Shown here: positions 19,154-28,619 of the stretch, in pieces
How the letters are laid out: every line of letters starts with the position of its first letter
How positions within the stretch are numbered: position 1 is the first letter of the stretch
DNA from: Bacteroidota bacterium
GTDB taxonomy: Bacteria; Bacteroidota; Bacteroidia; Chitinophagales; Chitinophagaceae
DNA: 64,000 nt
Assembly: GCA_018268015.1 (NCBI GenBank)
Contig: JAFDXJ010000010.1
Span: 1 to 64,000 of the forward strand
Direction of reading: 5' to 3'
Position numbers and translations under genes: made by a program
The notes under the pieces: model-generated
The model's input: the letters and a program-made list of their open reading frames with translations, nothing else
What the model was told of the DNA's origin: nothing
The model's database searches: none

Positions 19154-19771
19154 TTAATCAGTCATTATGCGGGCTTTGGAAGATTCTCCAAACTTCTTTT
19201 TAAGTATAAACCCTGGCAGAATCCATGCGATGACCATAGCCGCAGGTATAAACAATAATTGATAATCATAAGATACATACCCGGCTATCAGACTCAGTAT
19301 CCAACAGGCTATACCGCCGAATATCAAAGGTTTGAAACGCAAAATAATTCCGCTCAGGAATACAGGTAAACCATACATGGCCAGCATCACAGGGACAATA
19401 AGTGTCTGGAAAATGCTCAGATCTAAATGAGAAAGCGAAATAAAAATGACCATTAATAATAAAACAAAACTCAGCCATACATATTTAATGATATTCCCTG
19501 TATAACTGCGCACATTGGAATCAACTCTTTTTTTTCTCAAATAAAAAATTTCAAAAATGAGTACCACCCAAAGAACCGACCAAACTAAATAATGATTTTG
19601 ATTATGAAAAAAATGCCAAAGTATAAATTGTGCTATACCACAAAAAAACACGACCCATCCCCATAAAAGATATAAAAAACCATTATCAGAATATCTCTTT
19701 TGCACATTATCAATCATGCTGCTGATGATATGCAAACTTTCCTCAGGTGTGAGCGCCGGCTTATTTTCCAT
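19154..19771 (-). CDS. multi-pass membrane protein of unknown function
   Basis: The 205 residues start with a soluble stretch (LTPEESLHIISSMIDNVQKRY) followed by about five or six transmembrane segments (near 35-52, 59-75, 92-111, 120-138, 145-162, 170-190). The arrangement of a short 'EsL.iI..mi...k' helix before the membrane region is common in Bacteroidota proteins encoded next to a small winged-helix regulator, as here. Function unknown; a sensor or partner role for the downstream regulator is only inferred from context. Confidence 0.7.
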   Translation of the reverse strand: MENKPALTPEESLHIISSMIDNVQKRYSDNGFLYLLWGWVVFFCGIAQFILWHFFHNQNHYLVWSVLWVVLIFEIFYLRKKRVDSNVRSYTGNIIKYVWLSFVLLLMVIFISLSHLDLSIFQTLIVPVMLAMYGLPVFLSGIILRFKPLIFGGIACWILSLIAGYVSYDYQLLFIPAAMVIAWILPGFILKKKFGESSKARIMTD

Positions 19772-19784
19772 AACAAAATATTTT

Positions 19785-19814
19785 GCCCGCTTTACTTTTT
19801 CAAGTAAAGCGGGC
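19785..19814 (-). terminator. strong stem-loop after the TPR-like gene
   Basis: Perfect 12-bp stem GCCCGCTTTACT/AGTAAAGCGGGC with a 6-base loop, directly after the stop of the minus-strand gene at 19821. The following bases on the minus strand are AAAATATTTTG, so the T-tract is imperfect. It probably separates the TonB-receptor operon from the regulator-exporter genes. Confidence 0.7.
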
Positions 19815-19820
19815 TATGTT

Positions 19821-20459
19821 TTATTTAATTTGAGAAAGTACGTTTTCAGTTTGTTTCATCCCCCAATCCGGGTGCAAAGGTTTTGCCTGGAATGATTTAA
19901 ACATTTCCAATGCTTTTTCCAATTCAGGTTTTGCTTTATCCGGGCCGCCACCAAACTGAGCAGGCGTTCCATAAATACTCATGGCTTGCAAATAAACTAA
20001 CCGAGGATTATTAGGATCAAGTTGCATTCCTTTTTGAAGATCAGCAGCTGCTTCCTGGCCATAAGTCATATACCTGCTTTGCGGATCTACCAGCATTTGC
20101 TGCGTTAAAGCCATATTGCGTACTGCAAGTATTTCAGCCTTATCTTCATTGGCGGTGGCCAACGCATCCGCTTTATCGCAGAAAGCTAAGATCTTTTGAG
20201 CATTGGCATCTTTATCAATTTGGGTATCATACCAGGCCGGTGTAGTTAATGCAAGGCCGGCATAGTAGTAGGGAAGCCATTGTGTTTTTTCTGCATCACC
20301 AATTCTTTCAAAAGCAGCGGATACTTTTTGAAAATCTTCAGTCGTTTTAGAGCTGTCCATTAAGGTCAAATTTTCTTTCATAGCCGGCATAAATTTATCG
20401 GACTGAGCCTGTACGGCCACTCCGGCGAAAAGGGCAATGGAAAAAAGATACTTTTTCAT
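19821..20459 (-). CDS. exported TPR-like protein partner of the TonB receptor
   Basis: A 212-residue protein with a signal peptide (1-18, ending AVQAQ) and an all-helical mature region. The stretch AAADLQKGMQLDPNNPRLVYLQAMSIYG reads as a tetratricopeptide-like repeat, followed by PELEKALEMFKSF. It is probably periplasmic. The gene is 29 bases downstream of the TonB-dependent receptor gene and shares its promoter and the terminator at 19785, so it is likely accessory to that receptor. No enzymatic motif is seen. Confidence 0.75.
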   Translation of the reverse strand: MKKYLFSIALFAGVAVQAQSDKFMPAMKENLTLMDSSKTTEDFQKVSAAFERIGDAEKTQWLPYYYAGLALTTPAWYDTQIDKDANAQKILAFCDKADALATANEDKAEILAVRNMALTQQMLVDPQSRYMTYGQEAAADLQKGMQLDPNNPRLVYLQAMSIYGTPAQFGGGPDKAKPELEKALEMFKSFQAKPLHPDWGMKQTENVLSQIK

Positions 20460-20488
20460 GTTGTTTTTTTTTGATTGATTAAAATAGT

Positions 20489-22714
20489 TTATAAATTATT
20501 ATTGATTGCATCCTGGCTGCGATCCACGCCCCAGCTCAGGAATAACCCGATAAAATACATCCTCTTTGCAGGTGGTGTAATGGCTTGTTTTAAAGATCCA
20601 TTATAAGAATAATTATAACCATACACCTGGTCTGCTCCTAAAACATTATTCACACTGGCAAATAAAACCAGGAAGGTGCGTGCATTTTGCTTTCCTAAAT
20701 TAGGGAGATAATTCACGCTAAAACCCAGACTGTTGTAGTCTTTGGTGATACCCTGGTCAGCGATCTCATATTTCCCGTTATTCAACTGAAAATTATAATA
20801 AGGTCTCCCTGTAGCAAAAGTATAAGTCAGATTAAAACCTGTTTTCAGGGAAGTATAAAACTTCTTCAACACAAAGGATGCTGTATGATGTGCTGCAAAA
20901 TTTGGTTCCATTTCCAAAGGAAAATTTAAATAATCTCTCTTCGTATCCAGGTAAGAATAACTGATCCAGTAATCTATACCCTTAAATGTTTTTTTATCTC
21001 TGTAAAACACTTCCACTCCTTTGGCATAGCCATAACCGCTATTATCATAAGTCGGATAAGTTTTAATCAAATCCTGGTATTTCTTATAAAATATTTCCGC
21101 ACGGAAGGTTCTTAGATTTGTCATCTTCTGATAATTCAAAATATAATGTGTGGCTTTGATAAAACCCAATTGAGTGGAATAAAACAATTGCTGTGTTTCC
21201 GGTGTCTGATAAAACATGCCATAGGCTAAAGAGATCTGTGCATCGGGGCCTGTGCGGTAAGCCAGGGATACCCTTGGAGCGATATTTAATTTATTAATGA
21301 TAGATGCATGTTCAAAACGGGCGCCCACCTGAGCCACGATATCATTGGTGAGATAAATATCGGATTCCGCAAATAAAGCCTGGTAATTACCATTCAACAA
21401 ATGCGTGGTATCATTGAATTGTGTGGAATTATAATTATACCAATATTCTCCTCCAAAACGTAATGTACTGATGCCTCCTAATTTCTTTTTCAAAACCAGT
21501 TTTATCTGCGACAGATCCTGCCTGTTTTTTAAGTGAAAATTTTTGGCATTCATCCAATATGTGGATGTATCAAAGGTTCTGGGTTGATTATTCGCATCCT
21601 GAACTTGTTGGCCTATATCATCCCGGTTGGTGCTATAACTGGTACCCAGGTTCATTTCCCAACCATTGCCTAGATTTTCACGCCAACTTAAATTATTGTA
21701 CCAGTTATGGTTGGTGATGGAAAAAGCATTTTTCAAATAATTACTATCAATATCGGGTCTGCGAATTCCAATTTCGCTATAGTCAAATGTGGTATAATAT
21801 TTAATGATACCGCCCGATTTTGTTTTAATTCTAAAATTGGCATCTGCATTATGAAACTCAGGTATTTTAAAATAATCCGGCGTTTGCTTCACTAAATTAA
21901 AATAGAGGTTCACATTGACATAACCGTAATTCGCGCCCCAGGAAGATTTTTTATTCTTTGCCAGATCCTGGAAACCGGCTCCAACAAATAATGGGGAGAT
22001 TGCGGCATTGGCAGCTGATTTCTCCGGTAAATCTATGGATTCTAATATTACGGCTGATGAAAGCGCCTGGCCATATAAAGCAGAATACCCACCCGTACTG
22101 AAAACGGTGCCTTTAAATAAAAAGGGTGAAAAACGACCACGGGATGCAATATCCGGCACACTTGAGAAATAAGGATCATTAACCATCGTGCCATCAATAA
22201 ATTGTTTGGTCTCATAACCTTCACCACCTCTCACATACAAGCCATCCTTCTCTCCTACCTGTTGTGCTCCCGGCAAAGTTTTTAAGGCGGCTGTGATATC
22301 TGCATTGGATCCGGCGGTAGTGGCAATATCAATGGAGTTTAAAACAGTCCCTCGTTTATTGTCGCCTGCGGCAAATGAGCCCGCACTGATGATCACGGCT
22401 TTTAATTCATTCAACTCTTCTTTTAATGAAATGTTTATGGTAATATTTTCTTTCCCAATCATCACTGCTTGTTCTACAGAATGATATCCCATTAATGAAT
22501 AAATTAATTGATGAGATCCCTGTTCTTTTGTCGTAAAAACATAATTTCCCATACTGTCCACCAGTGCTCCGTCATACGTATCTTTTAAAGTAACGCTTGC
22601 ACCGGGCAATGGCTTTCCCTTGTTGTCTATTACTTTTCCCCGAATCGTCACTTGTGAGAATGAAGCGTGAAAGAAAAAAAGTGTAGCTATAAAAAATAAA
22701 ATCTTTTGGCTCAT
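20489..22714 (-). CDS. TonB-dependent receptor
   Basis: Outer-membrane active transporter, 741 residues. In order: signal peptide (1-20), carboxypeptidase-D regulatory-like domain (about 22-105, VTIRGKVIDNKGKPLPGASV), plug domain (about 110-230, containing GLYVRGGEGYETKQFIDG) and a 22-stranded barrel to the C-terminus. No SusD-like partner follows, so it is not a classic SusC; the downstream partner is a TPR-like protein. Substrate is unknown. Energised by TonB with ExbB/ExbD, for which one pair is encoded at 6.1-7.2 kb. Confidence 0.93.
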   Translation of the reverse strand: MSQKILFFIATLFFFHASFSQVTIRGKVIDNKGKPLPGASVTLKDTYDGALVDSMGNYVFTTKEQGSHQLIYSLMGYHSVEQAVMIGKENITINISLKEELNELKAVIISAGSFAAGDNKRGTVLNSIDIATTAGSNADITAALKTLPGAQQVGEKDGLYVRGGEGYETKQFIDGTMVNDPYFSSVPDIASRGRFSPFLFKGTVFSTGGYSALYGQALSSAVILESIDLPEKSAANAAISPLFVGAGFQDLAKNKKSSWGANYGYVNVNLYFNLVKQTPDYFKIPEFHNADANFRIKTKSGGIIKYYTTFDYSEIGIRRPDIDSNYLKNAFSITNHNWYNNLSWRENLGNGWEMNLGTSYSTNRDDIGQQVQDANNQPRTFDTSTYWMNAKNFHLKNRQDLSQIKLVLKKKLGGISTLRFGGEYWYNYNSTQFNDTTHLLNGNYQALFAESDIYLTNDIVAQVGARFEHASIINKLNIAPRVSLAYRTGPDAQISLAYGMFYQTPETQQLFYSTQLGFIKATHYILNYQKMTNLRTFRAEIFYKKYQDLIKTYPTYDNSGYGYAKGVEVFYRDKKTFKGIDYWISYSYLDTKRDYLNFPLEMEPNFAAHHTASFVLKKFYTSLKTGFNLTYTFATGRPYYNFQLNNGKYEIADQGITKDYNSLGFSVNYLPNLGKQNARTFLVLFASVNNVLGADQVYGYNYSYNGSLKQAITPPAKRMYFIGLFLSWGVDRSQDAINNNL

Positions 22715-22731
22715 TTCGTTTAATTAAAACA

Positions 22732-22763
22732 CAAAAGTAAAGTAGTTTATATTATAAACCAAA
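22732..22763 (-). promoter_or_regulatory. promoter of the TonB receptor operon
   Basis: On the minus strand TTTG (22763-22760), a 20-base spacer and TACTTTTG (22739-22732): a textbook Bacteroidota promoter 18 bases before the start codon. Confidence 0.75.
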
Positions 22764-22866
22764 TTTAAATGATTACAGCACTTTAGCGGTTGATAAAGGG
22801 ATTCTATAAATCCGGTTAAAAGATAAAAGCAGCAGAAATAAATGGCGTTTTCTTCAAAAAGACCTG

Positions 22867-24420
22867 CTATTCTTCTTCATCCATTTCATCAAATAACAAT
22901 CCATTGTCGCCGTTGTTCGTAAACTCATTTTCATCCTGAGTAGCTGATATGGTCGGGGTAGATTCTGACTGCGGAAGTTCCTGTACTTTTTTTAATTGTC
23001 TTTCTATGGCCCGGCTTCTTGTACCTGCTTGGTCTATAGTATTAGTTGCATCCTGTAATTTCTTTTTTGTTTTTTCTAAAATGTTTCCAAACAAGTTAAA
23101 CTCACTTTTCACTTTACTTAACAAATCCCATACTTCACTACTTCTTTTTTCAATAGCCAGAGTGCGGAATCCCATTTGCAGAGCATTTAAGAGTGCACTT
23201 AATGTAGCCGGGCCGGTAACTGTTATTTTATATTCCTTTTGCAAAGTTTCAAACAGGCCCGTATTGCGCAATACTTCTGCATACAGGCTCTCAAAGGGCA
23301 GGAACATAATTCCATATTCAGTGGTATTAGGCGGATCAATATATTTCTCTTTAATATCTTTGGCATTTTTTAAAATGCCTGCACGAAATGATTTACGCAG
23401 GCTTTCAATTTTTGCCGGATCGCCGGTTTCGTAGGCATCCACCAATGCTTCATAATCTTCTTTGGGAAATTTGGAATCTATCGGTAGCCATAAAACTTTA
23501 TGTTCCGTGGAATGATTGGGCATACGTATGGCAAACTCCACCATAGCGCCGCTTCCGCGTTTCGTTTTGATATTTTTTCCATACTGATCATTCGTTAATA
23601 AATCTTCTAAAATATTGGCCAGTTGGTATTCGCCCAATACACCTCTCGATTTTACATTGGTCATTACTTTACGCAGATCACCCACATTCACCGCAAGACT
23701 TTGCATTTCACCCAGGCCTTTATGCACCTGCTCCAGCCTGCTGCTGATAAGAGTAAAGGAATCATTGAATCTTTTTTCCAATGTGGCTTGTAGTTTTTCA
23801 TCTACCGTTTTTCTCATCTCCTCGAGTTTCTTGGTATTTTCTTCTTGCAAAAAACGGATTTTCTGTTCCAGTGTTTCCCGTATTTTATCTAATGATTGCA
23901 TGGTTTCATGGCGCATTTTTTCCTGTTTATCCGACAGGTCAAAAAATTTCTGTCTTTGCAATTCATTAAAATCTTTCACGCCCTGAACAAAATTTTCTTC
24001 AAATGATTTTAAGGATAAGGTGAGTTGTGTTTTGAAATCAACCTGTTTATTTTCATTGGACCCTATTAACTTCTCCATTTTTTCCTCATTGCTTTTCGTC
24101 AATGCCTGCAATAATTCCGAGAAGGATTTTAGTTCTTTTTCCTGCGTTTTAGACAAATCCGCAAAATTCCTTGTAAGCCCCTGCGAAAAATGATTAAAAG
24201 AATTCATCAACTCTTCCCGCATCACTTTTCCTCCCTGCTGCATTTCATTCCTGCTCACTGAAAATGCTTGTTGTATTCTTTGATCATTTTGCATGAAAGT
24301 CTCCTGAAGTTTTTTCACTTCAGCTGTAGCATGATCTTCCTTCTTCTGCGTAAGTTGAAGGATTAGGTTTATCAATACCAGAAGGATTAAGATCAACAAC
24401 AATATTTCCGATAAGGTCAT
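22867..24420 (-). CDS. rmuC: DNA recombination protein RmuC
   Basis: A 517-residue protein with an N-terminal membrane anchor (about 4-22), a long coiled coil (about 30-240) and the RmuC nuclease-like domain (about 245-445), including VKSRGVLGEYQLANILEDLL and PIDSKFPKEDYEALVDA, which match the family core. The acidic C-terminal tail is variable. RmuC limits inversions at short inverted repeats and resembles restriction-type nuclease folds. Divergent from the FUSC gene with a 147-base gap. Confidence 0.95.
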   Translation of the reverse strand: MTLSEILLLILILLVLINLILQLTQKKEDHATAEVKKLQETFMQNDQRIQQAFSVSRNEMQQGGKVMREELMNSFNHFSQGLTRNFADLSKTQEKELKSFSELLQALTKSNEEKMEKLIGSNENKQVDFKTQLTLSLKSFEENFVQGVKDFNELQRQKFFDLSDKQEKMRHETMQSLDKIRETLEQKIRFLQEENTKKLEEMRKTVDEKLQATLEKRFNDSFTLISSRLEQVHKGLGEMQSLAVNVGDLRKVMTNVKSRGVLGEYQLANILEDLLTNDQYGKNIKTKRGSGAMVEFAIRMPNHSTEHKVLWLPIDSKFPKEDYEALVDAYETGDPAKIESLRKSFRAGILKNAKDIKEKYIDPPNTTEYGIMFLPFESLYAEVLRNTGLFETLQKEYKITVTGPATLSALLNALQMGFRTLAIEKRSSEVWDLLSKVKSEFNLFGNILEKTKKKLQDATNTIDQAGTRSRAIERQLKKVQELPQSESTPTISATQDENEFTNNGDNGLLFDEMDEEE

Positions 24421-24567
24421 ATATTTTTTTTCAGACTGCTAAGTTAATACAGTTCTCAAAATATTCTTTTAAATACAAATTCAGACAGCAAAAGAAATTT
24501 TCTGATTCAGGAGGTTATCAGGCGCGTTGTTTCCTACTTATCTTCGTTGAAATAATTTTAGGCTTAT

Positions 24568-26775
24568 ATGGATTTAAACAAGGAATATAAGAATTTTGTT
24601 TATAGCCATAATTTTGCTGATGGCCTGCGAATCACTGCGGGCGTGGCTTTGCCATCCATTATATTAAATTATGCAGGGCTTTTACCTGAAGGGATTCTCG
24701 CTTCATTGGGTGCATTGTGCATCAGCATTACGGATAATCCCGGCCCGATCCATTATAGGAGAAATGGTATGCTGGTCTGTCTCATCATGAACTTCATTGT
24801 AACGCTCATTATCAGCCTTTCACTTTTCAATCCGGTACTTACCGGTTGTATCATCCTGATATGTTGTTTTATCTTTTCCATGGCAGGAATATATGGATCC
24901 AGAGCAAATGCAATTGGAGTGTCCGCATTGATTATCCTGGTAATCAGCTTAAATCACCAGGTAACAGGGACTGGTGTTGTGATGAATGCTTTATGGATTA
25001 TGGCCGGAGGCGTCTGGTATATTTTACTAAGCCTCACGATACAGTTCATTCAGCCTTACAGGCTCACACAGCAAGTTTTAGGCGACCTGATCATTTCTAC
25101 CGCTTCGTACTTGCGGATCCGCTCGGAATTTTATCAATCACCTTTACAATACCAGGCTACTTATCAAAAGATGATGGAAATGCAGGCCGCTTTGCTACAA
25201 AAACAAAATTTAGTACGTGAACTTATTTTTAAAACCAGGAAGGTTACAAGAGAATCCACCATTGAGGGAAAAACATTGCTGTTGATTTATTTAGATATCA
25301 CAGAATTATTTGAACGCCTTTCTGCTTCCTTCCAGGATTACAGAGTATTGCATAAGATCTTTCCCGAAAGAACGCTTTTCGATCAGATCAATCCCGTTAT
25401 TTTATTGCTTGCAGATGAGTTGGATGAAATAGGTATTGCCGTATTAAGCGGGCAGCCTTCACACGTCAATAAGGAGCTCAAAAACAGTGTATCCCGCGCA
25501 TCCATTTTTGTACAGCAATATGAAAAAGAATTTGGAAATACAGAAAATAAAAAAGGCTTTTCCAGTTTTCACCATATTTTGAAAAACCTGGAAGACATTT
25601 TATCCCGATTGCATACCCTTCATTTATATACCAGATACGACAAGAAAAAAATCAGAGAATTTCGCATACAAAATGATTATGATGCTGCAACTCCCCGCCA
25701 GAAATATAACTGGCATTTATTAACGGACAGTTTTACTTTGAAGTCAAATATTTTCCGGCATGCCTTGCGGGTAAGTATTGCCACCATGGTGGGTTATGCT
25801 ATTTCATTCCTATTTCCCGTAGGGCATAATTACTGGATATTGCTCACCATCATTGTCATCCTTAAACCTGCATATAGTCTCACTCGCAAGCGAAATATAG
25901 AAAGACTTGCCGGCACGATTGCCGGCGCTATTTTAGGAGTGATTATTTTATATTTCATTAAAGACAAAACAGCATTGTTCATCATCATGCTTTTTCTCAT
26001 GACGGGAACTTACAGCCTACTGAAAACAAAATATATTTACAGTGTTATTTTAATGACGCCTTATATTCTGGTATTATTTCATCTTTTAAACAGTCAGGAA
26101 TTTAACCAGGTATTGACAGATCGAGTGGTAGATACAGCCATTGGTTCTGCCATTGCTTTTATGGCCAATTGGCTCCTTTTCCCTGCATGGTCTCATCGTT
26201 TCTTTAAAAAATATCTGGCTGATTATTTGCAAAAGGCCGCCATTTATTTTGATACCGGCACTTCCCAGTTTCTCCATAAAACTTTGAGTGAAAAAATAAT
26301 GCAAAGTAGCCGAAAGGATGCATTTGTATCTCTTGCTAATCTGTCTGATGCTTTTAGTCAAATGCTTTCGGAACCAAAACAAAAAAAAGTAGATACCACT
26401 AAATACCAGGAATTAGTTACACTTTGCCACATGCTCTCTTCACATATTGCCACACTTGTTTATTTTTCAAAATCATTGCCCATCATGCCATCAGGCAATA
26501 TAAAGACAGCTTTAATTGAATCTATTGAACAGCATTTCCGCGAAACTTCTGCAGTGATAGCGCATACAAATCTTCCTCAAAAAGCAAACTCCGGCAATAA
26601 ACATTTCACAGAAAAATCAGAGATACATGCTGAAAATACTTTTTTAAAATTGGATCCAAATAACACGGAGCATAACTCCACCATACAAAAACAATTTACA
26701 CCCATCTCAGAGCAATTTAATTTAATAGAAAAAATTATGGCCGATATCCTGCGCTTGTGCAGGCAACTCCTCTGA
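24568..26775 (+). CDS. FUSC/YccS-family inner-membrane protein
   Basis: A 735-residue protein with two membrane blocks, each of about six helices (about 20-165 and 395-540), separated and followed by soluble helical regions. This duplicated layout is that of the YccS/YhfK and aromatic-acid-exporter (AaeB-like) group. The first block carries the FUSC-like GILASLGALCISITDNPGP motif, the second the FUSC_2 pattern YWILLTIIVILKP. Such proteins are proposed efflux pumps for aromatic acids or other toxic metabolites; the substrate here is unknown. Confidence 0.88.
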   Translation: MDLNKEYKNFVYSHNFADGLRITAGVALPSIILNYAGLLPEGILASLGALCISITDNPGPIHYRRNGMLVCLIMNFIVTLIISLSLFNPVLTGCIILICCFIFSMAGIYGSRANAIGVSALIILVISLNHQVTGTGVVMNALWIMAGGVWYILLSLTIQFIQPYRLTQQVLGDLIISTASYLRIRSEFYQSPLQYQATYQKMMEMQAALLQKQNLVRELIFKTRKVTRESTIEGKTLLLIYLDITELFERLSASFQDYRVLHKIFPERTLFDQINPVILLLADELDEIGIAVLSGQPSHVNKELKNSVSRASIFVQQYEKEFGNTENKKGFSSFHHILKNLEDILSRLHTLHLYTRYDKKKIREFRIQNDYDAATPRQKYNWHLLTDSFTLKSNIFRHALRVSIATMVGYAISFLFPVGHNYWILLTIIVILKPAYSLTRKRNIERLAGTIAGAILGVIILYFIKDKTALFIIMLFLMTGTYSLLKTKYIYSVILMTPYILVLFHLLNSQEFNQVLTDRVVDTAIGSAIAFMANWLLFPAWSHRFFKKYLADYLQKAAIYFDTGTSQFLHKTLSEKIMQSSRKDAFVSLANLSDAFSQMLSEPKQKKVDTTKYQELVTLCHMLSSHIATLVYFSKSLPIMPSGNIKTALIESIEQHFRETSAVIAHTNLPQKANSGNKHFTEKSEIHAENTFLKLDPNNTEHNSTIQKQFTPISEQFNLIEKIMADILRLCRQLL

Positions 26776-26803
26776 TTTTTATAGATCAACTCACTTATAT
26801 TTG
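26771..26803 (+). promoter_or_regulatory. promoter of the acyl-CoA carboxylase gene
   Basis: TATATTTG at 26796-26803 matches the -7 box; a TCTG at 26771-26774, 21 bases upstream, is a weak -33. The start codon is at 26821. Confidence 0.5.
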
Positions 26804-26820
26804 TAAGCAAAGAAATAAAT

Positions 26821-28449
26821 ATGAATATCACCTTTAACCGCAATGAAGACTGGATGAAGCTTTTATGGAGCGATACAAATCAACACCTGGATAAGATTAA
26901 ATCAGGCGGTGGAAAAAAATCTATAGAGAAACAACATGAACGAAAAAAACTTTTTGCCAGAGAAAGAGTAGATTATTTGATTGATAAAGGTTCCACTTTT
27001 GTAGAGATCGGCGCTTTTGCCGGTTTTGATATGTATCATGAATATGGTGGTTGCCCTGCTGCCGGTACGGTTTCCGGTATCGGTTATGTCAGTGGACGTC
27101 AATGTATCATTGTAGCCAATGACCAGACGGTAAAGGCCGGCGCCTGGTTTCCTATAGCCTGTAAAAAGAATTTACGCATGCAGGAAATAGCTATGGAAAA
27201 TCATTTACCCATCATTTATTTAGTGGATAGTGCCGGAGTATTTTTACCCATGCAGGATGAGATTTTTCCCGACAAAGAACATTTTGGTCGCATCTTTCGC
27301 AATAATGCCAAAATGAGTGCAATGGGTATCACGCAAATTGCTGCCGTTATGGGCGCATGTGTAGCCGGTGGTGCTTACCTCCCCATTATGAGTGATGAAA
27401 CTCTGATGGTGGAAGGAAATGGGAGCATCTATCTTGCAGGACCCTATCTGGTAAAAGCAGCCGTTGGAGAAGATATAGATTCCGAAACATTAGGCGGCGC
27501 TGTTACGCATACAGAAATCAGCGGCATTGCGGATTATAAATTTGATACCGAACAGGCTTGTTTAGATGAAATAAAAAAAATCATGAGTAAGCTGGGACCC
27601 TCGCCAATGGCCGGTTTCAACAGGGCAACGCCGTCACTCCCCCTTAAAAACCAGGAAGAACTTTGGGGTATCATGCATGAAAAAAATGCGAAGCCTTATA
27701 ATATGCTCGATATCATTGAAAGAATGGTTGATGATTCAACTTTTGATGAGTTTAAAAAAGATTACGGCAAAACACTCTTATGTGGCTATGCGCGTATTGA
27801 TGGATGGGCTGTTGGCATTGTTGCCAACCAGCGGTTAATCACTAAAAGCAGGAAAGGAGAAATGCAATTAGGTGGCGTTATCTATAATGACAGCGCGGAT
27901 AAAGCTGCCCGCTTTATTTTGAATTGCAATCAAAAAAAGATTCCCCTTATTTTTTTACAGGATGTAACAGGCTTTATGGTAGGAAGCCGTAGTGAACATG
28001 GCGGCATTATTAAAGATGGCGCGAAACTGGTAAATGCGGTATCTAATTCCATTGTTCCAAAAATCACCATCATTATTGGAAACAGCTATGGTGCCGGGAA
28101 TTATGCGATGTGTGGAAAAGCTTATGACCCTCGTTTTATTTTTGCCTGGCCTTCGGCAAAAATTGCCGTAATGGGCGGAGAACAAGCTGCAAAAACGCTT
28201 TTGCAAATACAGGTATCATCCATGAAAGCAAAACAAAAAGAAGTCAGTGCAGAAGATGAAAAAAAGTTATTGGATAAAATTACCGGCGCTTATGAAAAGC
28301 AAACCACATCATATTATGCAGCGGCCCACCTTTGGGTAGATGCCATTATTAATCCTCTGGATACAAGAAAAATGATTAGTGAATGCATTGCTGCAGCAAA
28401 CCATAATCCGCATCTGGATGATTTGAAAATAGGCGTCTTCCAGGTATAG
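26821..28449 (+). CDS. acyl-CoA carboxylase beta (carboxyltransferase) subunit, probably methylcrotonyl-CoA type
   Basis: Carboxyltransferase of a biotin-dependent acyl-CoA carboxylase, 542 residues with the N- and C-terminal crotonase-fold halves. Acyl-CoA/biotin-binding motifs are visible: LVDSAGVFLPMQDEIFPDKE, GACVAGGAYLPIMSDE, and in the C-terminal half GGIIKDGAKLVNAVSN plus GNSYGAGNYAMCGKAYDP. The VDSAG..LP.QDE..PD..HFGR pattern is that of methylcrotonyl-CoA carboxylases (leucine degradation) rather than propionyl-CoA carboxylases; specificity remains an inference. The partner biotin-carboxylase gene is not in the window. It is distinct from accD at 51.7 kb. Confidence 0.9.
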   Translation: MNITFNRNEDWMKLLWSDTNQHLDKIKSGGGKKSIEKQHERKKLFARERVDYLIDKGSTFVEIGAFAGFDMYHEYGGCPAAGTVSGIGYVSGRQCIIVANDQTVKAGAWFPIACKKNLRMQEIAMENHLPIIYLVDSAGVFLPMQDEIFPDKEHFGRIFRNNAKMSAMGITQIAAVMGACVAGGAYLPIMSDETLMVEGNGSIYLAGPYLVKAAVGEDIDSETLGGAVTHTEISGIADYKFDTEQACLDEIKKIMSKLGPSPMAGFNRATPSLPLKNQEELWGIMHEKNAKPYNMLDIIERMVDDSTFDEFKKDYGKTLLCGYARIDGWAVGIVANQRLITKSRKGEMQLGGVIYNDSADKAARFILNCNQKKIPLIFLQDVTGFMVGSRSEHGGIIKDGAKLVNAVSNSIVPKITIIIGNSYGAGNYAMCGKAYDPRFIFAWPSAKIAVMGGEQAAKTLLQIQVSSMKAKQKEVSAEDEKKLLDKITGAYEKQTTSYYAAAHLWVDAIINPLDTRKMISECIAAANHNPHLDDLKIGVFQV

Positions 28450-28619
28450 ATGGAAAAAGGTCTTATCAATTAAAGTTTGTGAGGATGGTTGATCTCTCGA
28501 AGAATAATTGTGAATACATGCCATGCCATAACTTAATCTCACTAAAAAGACCTTAGTCAAATAGTAACGTGCTATTTTTCATAAGAGGCAAAATCGTTTA
28601 CCATCAATAAAATTCCTCT

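Noticed and set aside
20489..22714. SusC/SusD polysaccharide-utilisation system
   Set aside because: No SusD-like gene follows; the partner is a TPR-like protein, and no glycosidase cluster is adjacent.
28457..28555. AAGGTCTT/AAGACCTT inverted repeat between the carboxylase and hexosaminidase genes as a terminator
   Set aside because: Arms are about 85 bases apart with no T-tract at a stem; probably chance.
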